In this document: piece after piece, positions 6,366-10,674 of the stretch | Position numbering within the stretch: the first letter of the stretch is position 1 | Layout: every line of letters begins with the position of its first letter | DNA from: Baffinella frigidus | Taxonomy: Eukaryota; Cryptophyceae; Cryptomonadales; Baffinellaceae | Reading direction: 5' to 3' | DNA: 10,674 nucleotides | Assembly: GCA_026770585.1 (NCBI GenBank) | Contig: MU646374.1 | Span: 668,998 to 679,671, forward strand | The notes under the pieces: model-generated | What the model saw: the letters and a program-made list of their open reading frames with translations, nothing else | Databases searched by the model: none | What the model was told of the DNA's origin: nothing | Program-made: the position numbers and the translations under genes

Positions 6366-6558
6366 GAGGGGCTTCGCACACCTGCTGGCGCAGAATCAGG
6401 TGCCGCCACCCCCACACCCCACCATCGTTTGCCACCGCATATCTTATTCTAGTGACTCTCAGGTGGCGCCGCCCCCATCGCCCCACACCACCACCACCAT
6501 CGTTTCCCGCCGCATATCCTCTCCTAGTGCTTGTGGCTGAAGCCACGCTCCCAAACAG
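6366..6558 (+). other. Two tandem intron-shaped repeats after copy 1
   Basis: After the acceptor at 6365, a possible exon encodes GFAHLLAQNQ (6369-6399). Then come two related GT...AG segments: 6400-6452 (53 bp) and 6463-6527 (65 bp). Both begin GTG(C/G)CGCC, carry caccatcgttt and ccgcatatc, and end CTAG|TG. The ten bases between them (tgactctcag) would be a micro-exon but give an in-frame TGA when read from the preceding phase. The pair is more likely a duplicated intron. A 6-bp hairpin gtggct/agccac follows at 6533-6546. Confidence 0.4.
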
Positions 6559-6645
6559 GACGCCCCGGACCCTTCCATAGGAACCGGCAGCGCCGCGCAA
6601 ACGCTGGAAGAGATGGGAGGCCAGACCGACGTCCTGGTGCCTGCG
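6559..6645 (+). CDS. Exon island of unassigned protein (GSAAQTLEEMGGQTDVLVPA)
   Basis: An acceptor CCAAACAG|GAC precedes a frame reading DAPDPSIGTGSAAQTLEEMG then GQTDVLVPA, to a possible donor GCG|GTCTGC at 6646. An in-frame TGA lies upstream of the acceptor, so it must start by splicing if real. The helix-turn-strand pattern and third-base GC of about 80% are coding-like. A weak resemblance to PLP-fold cysteine/cystathionine synthases can be aligned in two incompatible ways, so no function is assigned. The longest minus-strand ORF over this interval (7023-6274) has AT-richer third positions and crosses repeats. Confidence 0.4.
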
Positions 6646-6931
6646 GTCTGCCCGTGCCACGGTGCGCTCCCCCCCTCGCCTCCTCCTGTGCGCCCCTGCA
6701 TGGGCTTTGCGACCCCTCAAATCGACCAGCCGCATCCTCCTCCCATCCACACCATAACCCATCCACGCCGTCCAACCCGGGCGAGCGGACAGCAGACGCC
6801 CTCTCCTCGACCATGCAAGCAAGTACCCGGCCCTACGCGGATCTCTCTGCACCCTGCACCCGGTGCATCTCCTGCTGGGTGCAACCCTGCGCCCTGCTAG
6901 GGGTGAGCCCTCAACCCTAACCCCGAAGCAG

Positions 6932-7011
6932 GGTGCAACCGTAAGGTGGTGCGCGTGGACCTGAACCGCGGCCCCGTCAAGTCCCTCAAGTACTTCGTCA
7001 AAAAGGACGAG
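6932..7011 (+). CDS. Exon island of unassigned basic protein
   Basis: After an acceptor CCGAAGCAG (6923-6931), two bases complete a codon and the frame reads CNRKVVRVDLNRGPVKSLKY then FVKKDE. A weak donor GAG|GTCCAG follows at 7012. From GTG at 6946, 23 of the next 24 codons end in G or C, the strongest third-position signal in this region, which fixes the strand as plus. The residues are Lys/Arg/Val-rich with no recognised motif. The preceding ~50 bp hold a repeat of gggtgcaacc (6875 and 6931) and a ccctcaaccctaacccc tract. Whether it joins 6559-6645 is not shown; the required phase (one base before the junction) differs. Confidence 0.45.
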
Positions 7012-7020
7012 GTCCAGCCC

Positions 7021-7281
7021 CACCTCAGACTTCCCCTGTCCTTTCCCCCGAGACGGGGGTGTTCGCGCCTTCGTCTCCGTTCTGCAACGTGTAGTGTGTG
7101 AGAGAACCCCAGATCCGTGCAGTACTAAACAACCCGCAGGGGGTCTTAGACCGTGGGCATGTTGGCCTTGTAATCAATAAATCCCCCCTGTGGCTTTGCA
7201 GTAGTGGGCGAGACGTTCTTTTCCCACACCCATCCTCCGGGGTGGTTACGGGCAGCTTGAGCCCTCTGGGCCCGTCCCAAC
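7021..7281. other. Non-coding stretch between exon island and introner copy 2
   Basis: No exon could be supported. Acceptor-like signals occur (CCCGCAG near 7139, CTTTGCAG near 7201). The sequence acgggcagcttgagccctct near 7247 is echoed by ggggcagctgagccctct near 7433. That suggests a duplicated piece flanking introner copy 2. Confidence 0.3.
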
Positions 7282-7424
7282 CCCCCCCCCGGACTATTCC
7301 TGGGAATGGGCGTACTCCGGCGGTCAAGGGCTGCTAGACCCCTCGCGTCTCGTCCCACCTCTCCCCCTGGCTGCTCCGTACCGGGGTCGTATGCGTCAAC
7401 TTAACAAACCTCGCCTTCCCCCAG
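7282..7424 (+). repeat. Introner-like repeat, copy 2 (ends at acceptor CCCCCAG)
   Basis: It matches copy 1 over its whole body: actattcctgggaatgggc, ggtcaagggctgctagac, ccctcgcgtctcgtcccacc, ccccctggct, then ggtcgtatgcgtcaacttaa and caaacctcgccttcccccag. Downstream of the AG is ggagcctggggcagctgagc. A C10 run precedes it. Confidence 0.62.
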
Positions 7425-7442
7425 GGGAGCCTGGGGCAGCTG

Positions 7443-7531
7443 AGCCCTCTCTCGTCGCGCCTCCCCCCCTGGCTCCATACGGCGGTCGTATGTGTCAGCT
7501 TAACAAATCTCGCCTTTCCCCCTCCGGCTAG
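7443..7531 (+). repeat. Introner-like repeat, copy 3 (truncated 5')
   Basis: It resumes the repeat only 18 bp after copy 2: agccctctctcgtcgcgcct, ccctggctccatacggcggt, cgtatgtgtcagcttaacaa, atctcgcctttccccctccg, ending GCTAG. It lacks the ctattcctgggaatggg portion. The end CTCCGGCTAG is changed relative to the CCCCCAG of the other copies. Confidence 0.55.
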
Positions 7532-7575
7532 CGCTGTCTCACGCTGTCAGAAGTTTCTCACGACGACGTGCGGGG

Positions 7576-7704
7576 GTGTGCGGTACAACTCCGTCAACTT
7601 TGGCGCGGGAAAGAGCCCGGGCTCGCCCAGTTGGTTCGCCGAAATATACCGAGACCAGTTGGTTAGCCGAAATGTACTGTGGTACAACACCGTCAAACGT
7701 GGAT
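7576..7704 (+). repeat. GGTACAACnCCGTCAA repeat cluster
   Basis: cggtacaactccgtcaactt (7579) is repeated in diverged form as tggtacaacaccgtcaaacg (7680). Between them lies a 22-bp duplication (cagttggttcgccgaaatat at 7630 and cagttggttagccgaaatgt at 7657). The first motif recurs inverted at 9938-9986, 2.4 kb away. The overlapping ORFs have low third-position GC and no motif. A ggatcttgtctttcccag acceptor-like end at about 7703-7720 resembles the introner 3' end. Confidence 0.5.
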
Positions 7705-7739
7705 CTTGTCTTTCCCAGGCACAGATCAAATCCCCACTA

Positions 7740-7985
7740 CTGGAAAGCCGCACCCCACCCTATCCTGTAACCGATATTGGATTCCAAGACTAAGCGGCTC
7801 CAATTCCCACAACGTTAGGGGGATATGGCCACGGATTAAAATCATTTTAGACCCAAAGTTGACATATATTTAGCAAAAGCTGACTAGTAAACAAAAAATC
7901 GTTTTAAAACGAATAGATGGACAGAGCGGGCTAGAGCCTTTCAGTAGCACCCAAGGGCACCATATCCCTGTTATCGGGGGTAGAA
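7740..7985. other. AT-rich spacer, no gene
   Basis: No exon seen. It contains the perfect 14-bp palindrome tcgttttaaaacga at 7899-7912 within an AT-rich patch (about 7840-7915). Confidence 0.3.
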
Positions 7986-7990
7986 ATTGC

Positions 7991-8056
7991 CCTATAAACC
8001 TCGCGTTTCCCCTCAAGCCGAATGGGGCGCGGAGACGGGCTTCATCCGCTACCACC
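7991..8056 (+). pseudogene. Broken duplicate of an exon (WGAETGF copy) with introner 3' end
   Basis: cctataaacctcgcgtttcc and cctcaag resemble the introner end but carry AAG in place of CAG. The following gaatggggcgcggagacggg and cttcatccgctac duplicate the exon at 8215 (EWGAETGFIRY versus DWGAETGFFRY). A one-base difference at the junction shifts the frame, and the copy ends at 8049, where a hairpin arm starts. It is a partial, disabled duplicate. Confidence 0.5.
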
Positions 8057-8192
8057 AGCCCGCAGAGCTGGAGCAAATCGCTTTTTTTCATCCCCGTGAT
8101 TTGTACTGAAGGCCGTCGGATTCCGTCGACCTCTGGTACAAATCAAGGGACTCGAAAAGACGATTTGCTCCCACTCTTGAGGGCTGGTGGTA
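8050..8192. repeat. Fold-back structure with 57-bp imperfect arms
   Basis: The left arm taccaccagcccgcagagct...gcaaatcg...tgatttgtac (8050-8106) pairs with the right arm gtacaaatca...cgatttgctc...gagggctggtggta (8136-8192), around a 29-base loop. Outer and inner segments are exact; the middle has mismatches and a gap. It sits exactly between the broken exon copy and the introner end of the intact copy, so it either caused or joined the duplication. Confidence 0.6.
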
Positions 8193-8214
8193 ACAAACCT
8201 CGTCTTTCCCCCAG
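8191..8214 (+). repeat. Introner-like 3' end, copy 5 (acceptor CCCCCAG)
   Basis: taacaaacctcgtctttccc and ccag match the 3' ends of copies 1-3 and the damaged copy near 8000. The first two bases overlap the hairpin arm. It directly precedes the exon at 8215. Confidence 0.5.
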
Positions 8215-8322
8215 GCGGATTGGGGCGCGGAGACGGGCTTCTTCCGCTACAAGAAAGACACGGAGATTGTCATCGGATGCTCAGGGTTTGACCCCCCCCC
8301 CCCATTAGGTCCCCAGCCATAG
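8215..8322 (+). CDS. Exon island encoding ADWGAETGFFRYKKDTEIV
   Basis: After AG at 8213-8214 the frame reads ADWGAETGFFRYKKDTEIVI then GCSGFD. It runs into a C12 tract and, as sequenced, stops at TAG 8320-8322. The first 13 codons mostly end in G or C. The pattern WG-x-x-x-GFFR followed by a Cys loosely recalls the C-terminal strand of papain-family cysteine peptidases, where WG-x-x-GFF(K/R) is typical. The spacing is one residue longer and no Cys/His/Asn catalytic region is seen, so this is only a lead. The C tract makes the downstream frame unreliable. A true end or donor is not evident. Confidence 0.4.
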   Translation, partial: ADWGAETGFFRYKKDTEIVIGCSGFDPPPPLGPQP

Positions 8323-8340
8323 GGTATGGTGCCCAACCTC

Positions 8341-8502
8341 ATAGGCTAACGGCCTGAAAAGGGGGTAGTTAGGCATACGGCATTGCCTAAGACCTCCTAC
8401 CGTAGGCCGAGGGATCCTAGGACCAAAAAGTCTCGGCCTACGGTAGGAGGTCCTAGGCAATGCCGTAGGCCTAACTACCCCATTTTCAGGCCGTTGCCCT
8501 AT
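8341..8502. mobile_element. 162-bp fold-back element with 71-bp arms (MITE-like)
   Basis: Arms 8341-8411 and 8432-8502 are each 71 bp and complementary at 66 positions, with no gaps. The left arm starts ataggctaacggcctgaaaa and ends cctaccgtaggccgag. The 20-base loop contains ggatcctagga. There is no coding capacity. The high arm identity implies recent origin or hairpin-driven conversion. No clean target-site duplication was found. Confidence 0.75.
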
Positions 8503-8560
8503 TAAACCCTCCCTTGGTGCTTTAGCGCTGCCATGACCACCAACCACCCGAACGATCCGC

Positions 8561-8616
8561 AGAGAGAGAGAGAGGGAGAGAGAGAGAGAGAGGGCGAGAG
8601 AGTGCGTGTGAGAGAG
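8561..8616 (+). repeat. GA/GAG microsatellite
   Basis: Repeated AG dinucleotides with GGG interruptions, ending gcgagagagtgcgtgtgaga. On the minus strand it gives spurious Ser-Leu runs in two frames. Confidence 0.9.
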
Positions 8617-9023
8617 TGCCACCAGCCGCCCGAAGTTGACCAGATCGGGATGATGACCCTGTAGTACATTTCACAGGTGGCACACCTCAGACGTGTGTAC
8701 CTCAGGGGGGGGGGGGTAGTCAACTTTACCCCGATCTGGTTCACTTCAGGTGGCTGGTTGGAGACCCCCCCCCCCAGCTCCTGCAAGTATGACCCCCCCC
8801 CCTCTTATGAACCCCCCCTATCCTCGGATGCTCTGGGTGTGAGACCCCCCCCCCGACTCCTTTCAGGGTATGACAACTCCACCCCGAGCTGGTTCACTTG
8901 AGGTGACTGGTGGGGGAACCCCACCAGTCACGTCACCTCAAGTGAACCGTCACCTCAAGTGAACCAACCCCGATCTGGTTCACTTGAGGTGACTGGTGGG
9001 GGAACCCCCCCCGCTCCTTGCAG
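8617..9023. repeat. Cluster of inverted GATCTGGTTCACTTGAGGTGA repeats and poly-C modules
   Basis: The core ctggttcacttgaggtgact occurs direct at 8889 and 8974 and inverted at 8932 and 8949. A diverged direct copy lies at 8737 and a diverged inverted copy at 8620. Three modules pair a C8-C11 run with an acceptor-like end: agctcctgcaag (8776-8787), gactcctttcag (8855-8866), gctccttgcag (9013-9023). A GT lies 30-38 bp before each end. They could be very short introns or slippage-prone repeats; no exon between them is convincing. Runs of C and G this long are also prone to read error. Confidence 0.55.
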
Positions 9024-9380
9024 CACCGCACGGAAGAGCTGTCGTTTAGCCCTCTTGATTGAGACACACAGCGACGAGGGCGCCACGTGACCAACCAAAC
9101 GAAATTTACCCACACTAACGCTTGCAATCGACATTTGTTCTCGGTGCATAGATGGCCTCGTGTGGCAGCCCTCGTCATTGGGACACACAGCGTTGACGGC
9201 TCCTAGCTCTGTCTCAGCTCCGTGTGTTTGGGCCTACGGATTTCATCTCGGACCATACCAGAATCTGTCCTGATGAAAAGGCGTAAGACAGCATCATTCG
9301 ATGCCTAAAATAGCATATACACCCTTACCTTCCGCGTGGGGAGCCTAATATAGCGGGACAGATTATGTCTTGGTCCGAAA
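9024..9380. other. Spacer, no confident gene
   Basis: After the AG at 9023 a short frame (HRTEELSFSPLD, stop 9060) is open but too short to call. gagacacacagcg near 9060 and gggacacacagcg near 9180 are diverged repeats about 120 bp apart. Nothing else is seen. Confidence 0.3.
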
Positions 9381-9446
9381 GGGAATACACACGTTAGTGC
9401 TGGCGCGTCCTGAGGGAACACACACGTTAGTACTGGCGCGTCCTGA
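9381..9446 (+). repeat. 33-bp tandem duplication
   Basis: Two head-to-tail units (9381-9413, 9414-9446) differ at two positions: gggaa(t/c)acacacgttagt, then (g/a)ctggcgcgtcctga. A third partial unit, agggacaca, follows. The length preserves frame, giving an 11-residue repeat GTHTLVLARPE, but that frame is not the one of the Cys-rich exon downstream. Confidence 0.8.
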
Positions 9447-9462
9447 AGGGACACATCCGCAG

Positions 9463-9565
9463 GCGGCACCAAATCATCGAGATGCCCAAGGCGGGGCGGT
9501 ACGCGCAGCTGTGGTGCCGCACGTGCTGCGACTGCGACGCCGCAGGCACCGCCCAGGATTCTTGA
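9463..9565 (+). CDS. Cys-rich exon, copy 1 (contiguous with upstream coding, no donor)
   Basis: After acceptor ACATCCGCAG the frame reads RHQIIEMPKAGRYAQLWCRT then CCDCDAAGTAQDS and stops at TGA 9563-9565. Of 28 codons through DAAG, 26 end in G or C, so coding is well supported. The Cys cluster WCRTCCDCD suggests a metal-binding or lipid-modified segment; no family is assigned. The equivalent place where copy 3 has a GTAAGT donor here reads GCAG|GCACC, with no GT. The copy is therefore either a terminal alternative or a donor-less relic. Copies 2 and 3 begin exactly at the TAC codon of YAQLW. Confidence 0.5.
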
Positions 9566-9665
9566 GGGGGGTGCTTGATTTAATTGGGATTTAATTAGGA
9601 TTCATAAGTGCCATTACCTACGCCGTAGTAATTTCTCCTATGATTTCTCCTATGATTTCTCCTAG

Positions 9666-9711
9666 TACGCGCAGCTGTGGTGCCGCACGTGCTGCGACTG
9701 CGACTGCCGCA
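9666..9711 (+). pseudogene. Cys-rich exon, copy 2 (frameshifted)
   Basis: It follows TTCTCCTAG and starts tacgcgcagctgtggtgccg. It equals copy 1 up to CDCD, then carries one extra T (gactgcgacTgccgcagg) that shifts the frame. No GT donor follows. It appears to be a disabled duplicate. Confidence 0.55.
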
Positions 9712-9875
9712 GGCACACGCCCCGCTTCTCTCTACCTCTGTCTAGCAGGGGCATTCTCCCGCGAATTTCTTGCCCGTACCACCCAGGATTGTTGGGGGGT
9801 TTAATTAGGATTCATGAGTAACATTACCTACGCCGTAGTAATTTATCCTATGATTTCTCCTATGATTTCTCCTAG

Positions 9876-9921
9876 TACGCGCAGCTCTGGTGCCGCACGT
9901 GCTGCGACTGCGACGCGGCCG
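9876..9921 (+). CDS. Cys-rich exon, copy 3 (intact, with canonical donor)
   Basis: The 46-bp exon lies between TTCTCCTAG and GTAAGT. It reads YAQLWCRTCCDCDAA plus one base (G). It starts in phase 0 and ends in phase 1. Spliced to 10347 it continues GKPVGKLAGCCCAAHW, joining two Cys clusters. This is the only copy with a usable donor. Its upstream partner is probably an exon ending in phase 0, such as the MPKAGR stretch seen contiguous in copy 1, although no donor is visible there. Function unknown; the encoded Cys density suggests metal binding or S-acylation. Confidence 0.55.
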
Positions 9922-10346
9922 GTAAGTTGCCGGATTTCCAAAGTTGACGGAGTTGTACCGTCTCCAAAGTTGCCGAATTTGTACCGCGAGCCCCGCGCGT
10001 CAACTTTAGAACAGTCGGTCAACTCGCACGTGCTGCGACTGCGACGCGGCAAGGCACGCCCGAAATCTCTAGAATATTCACAATATTCGGAGGGGGTTCT
10101 GGGTGTAACCCTGCCCTGCCCGGATTAGTCACCAAACCCTAAACCCTAGACCCTAAACCACACACCCTAAACCCTAAACCCTACACTCTAAACCCTAAAC
10201 CCTAAACCCTAAACCCTACACCCTAAAACCTACACTCTACACTCTACACCCAAACCCAAACCCAAACCCAAACCCTGAACCCTAAACCCCACACCCAAAA
10301 CCCTAAACCCTACACCCTACACTCTAAACCCTGAATCCCAAACCAG
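9922..10346 (+). other. Candidate intron (425 bp) containing exon debris and telomere-like DNA
   Basis: It begins GTAAGTTGCC and ends CCCAAACCAG. Inside are two copies of the inverted GGTACAAC-type motif (9938-9986), a fourth Cys-exon fragment cgcacgtgctgcgactgcga at 10025-10050 without splice signals, and a degenerate CCCTAAA array (10127-10340). The phases on the two sides match. Confidence 0.5.
10127..10340 (+). repeat. Degenerate telomere-like array (CCCTAAA, CCCTACA, CCCAAA variants)
   Basis: About 30 imperfect units of the C-rich strand of plant-type telomere DNA, interrupted by acactctacactc and cccaaacccaaaccc variants. It is interstitial: exon-like sequence lies on both sides, so this is not the chromosome end. 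Confidence 0.9.
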
Positions 10347-10392
10347 GCAAGCCCGTGGGGAAGCTGGCCGGGTGCTGCTGTGCCGCGCACTG
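10347..10392 (+). CDS. Second Cys-cluster exon, copy A
   Basis: 46 bp between AAACCAG and GTTCGC. Completing the codon left by copy 3 (G|GC), it reads GKPVGKLAGCCCAAH plus TG. Of 16 codons, 15 end in G or C. It starts in phase 1 and ends in phase 2. If the donor is not used, the frame continues WFALH into the C-strand repeat. A shorter relative with the same phases lies at 10590-10617. Function unknown. Confidence 0.5.
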
Positions 10393-10589
10393 GTTCGCCC
10401 TACACCCTGCACCCTACACCCTGCACCCTACACCCTACACCCTACACCCTACACCCTGCACCCGACACCCTGAACCCCAAACTGCAAACCACAAACCCCG
10501 AAGCTCTCGGGTTCCGGGTTCCGGGTTTCGGGTTTTAGGTTCGGGCTCTCGGGTTTCGAGGTTCGAGTTTCGGGTGGAGGGTGTATCAG
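10393..10589 (+). repeat. Telomere-like intron between exon copies, with orientation switch
   Basis: The first part (10396-10475) is ccctacaccctgcaccc repeats. After aaccccgaagctctc the strand flips to gggttccgggttccgggttt and gggttttagg (10507-10580). It ends gggtgtatCAG. The two halves could pair as a long imperfect hairpin. Confidence 0.6.
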
Positions 10590-10617
10590 TGGCCGGGTGC
10601 TGCTGTGCCGCGTACTG
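10590..10617 (+). CDS. Second Cys-cluster exon, copy B (shorter, same phases)
   Basis: 28 bp between TGTATCAG and GTACTC. With one preceding base it reads (V)AGCCCAAY plus TG. It is copy A without the first 18 bp and with three replacements just after the cluster (H/Y, and F/Y, A/S if read through). Start phase 1 and end phase 2 equal those of copy A, so A and B are interchangeable or could be included singly. The gene continues beyond the right edge. Confidence 0.4.
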
Positions 10618-10619
10618 GT

Positions 10620-10674
10620 ACTCCCTGCATCCTACACCCTGCACCCTACACCCTGCACCCTACACCCTGCACCC
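10620..10674 (+). repeat. CCCTACACCCTGCA array at the right edge
   Basis: ccctgcatcctacaccctgc and following units of a 14-bp ccctacaccctgca dimer, truncated by the end of the window. The same array follows exon copy A at 10396. Confidence 0.85.

Larger units (their letters stand above)
9551..9935 (+). repeat. Tandem duplication: intron-like segment plus Cys-rich exon
   Basis: Unit 1 (about 9551-9712) and unit 2 (about 9781-9935) share ccaggatt, tttaattaggattcat, attacctacgccgtagtaat and three tandem copies of tttctcctatga type, then CCTAG followed by the Cys-rich exon. Unit 1 has an extra ~16 bp (ttgatttaattgggat). The central ttacctacgccgtagtaa is nearly palindromic. Confidence 0.75.

Noticed and set aside
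6559-7011. Assignment to a PLP-dependent cysteine or cystathionine beta-synthase
   Set aside because: Two incompatible alignments are possible (GTGS as the phosphate loop, or DVLVPAV as the strand before it), and no PLP lysine region or neighbouring family motif is visible.
6274-7023. Longest ORF in the window (249 codons, minus strand)
   Set aside because: It crosses the introner repeat and the tandem intron-shaped repeats, has no recognisable domain, and lies antisense to islands whose third-position GC bias (23 of 24 codons at 6946-7017) fixes coding on the plus strand.
7547-7793. Overlapping plus-strand ORFs containing RYNSVNFG and WYNTVKRG
   Set aside because: The repeated peptides reflect the GGTACAAC DNA repeat, third positions are not GC-biased, and the same motif occurs inverted in intron-like DNA at 9938.
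8305-8786. Minus-strand ORFs with Ser-Leu repeats
   Set aside because: They are translations of the GA microsatellite and of the 8341-8502 hairpin.
10127-10674. Chromosome end / true telomere
   Set aside because: Units are degenerate, change strand, and are interrupted by exon-like sequence with matching splice phases, so the arrays are interstitial.

Overview
This window looks like nuclear DNA of a eukaryote, most likely a green alga or another plant-telomere-type protist. The reasons are many degenerate CCCTAAA (plant-type TTTAGGG) tracts, short GC-rich exon-like islands bounded by GT...AG signals, introns that are themselves repeats, and dense fold-back elements, minisatellites and microsatellites. 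There are no operons, ribosome-binding sites or long bacterial-style ORFs. The organism is an inference; no marker gene is present. Most ORFs of 60-250 codons here are by-products of repeats or skewed base composition.

Layout. (1) Positions 1-695, minus strand: 5' part of a gene for a very acidic protein, running off the left edge, followed by its upstream region. (2) Positions 890-4340: a repeat zone. Copies of one interspersed repeat ('R1') lie in both orientations around a ~1.77 kb element with terminal inverted repeats. That element is filled with a 21-bp minisatellite in three blocks of alternating orientation. (3) Positions 4340-5760: intergenic DNA with a 136-bp fold-back element, an ACGCGT-rich minisatellite and a lone R1-type end. 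(4) Positions 5761-8322, plus strand: scattered exon-like islands (an acidic/Pro-rich N-terminus, a zinc-knuckle-like exon, and three further islands). Several candidate introns here share one repeat sequence, which suggests introner-type intron gain. (5) Positions 8341-9450: a 71-bp-arm fold-back element, a GA microsatellite, and a cluster of inverted repeats with C8-C12 runs. (6) Positions 9460-10674, plus strand: exons of a cysteine-rich protein, duplicated in tandem, with introns made of telomere-like repeats; it runs off the right edge.

No exon could be assigned a confident function. The best supported coding calls are the acidic minus-strand ORF and the Cys-rich exon pair, whose splice phases match. 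The most unusual material is the shared-sequence introns, the tandem phase-compatible exons, and the TIR element whose insertion site can be compared with a related site nearby. Nothing in the window looks like a prokaryotic defence system, CRISPR array, rRNA or tRNA.
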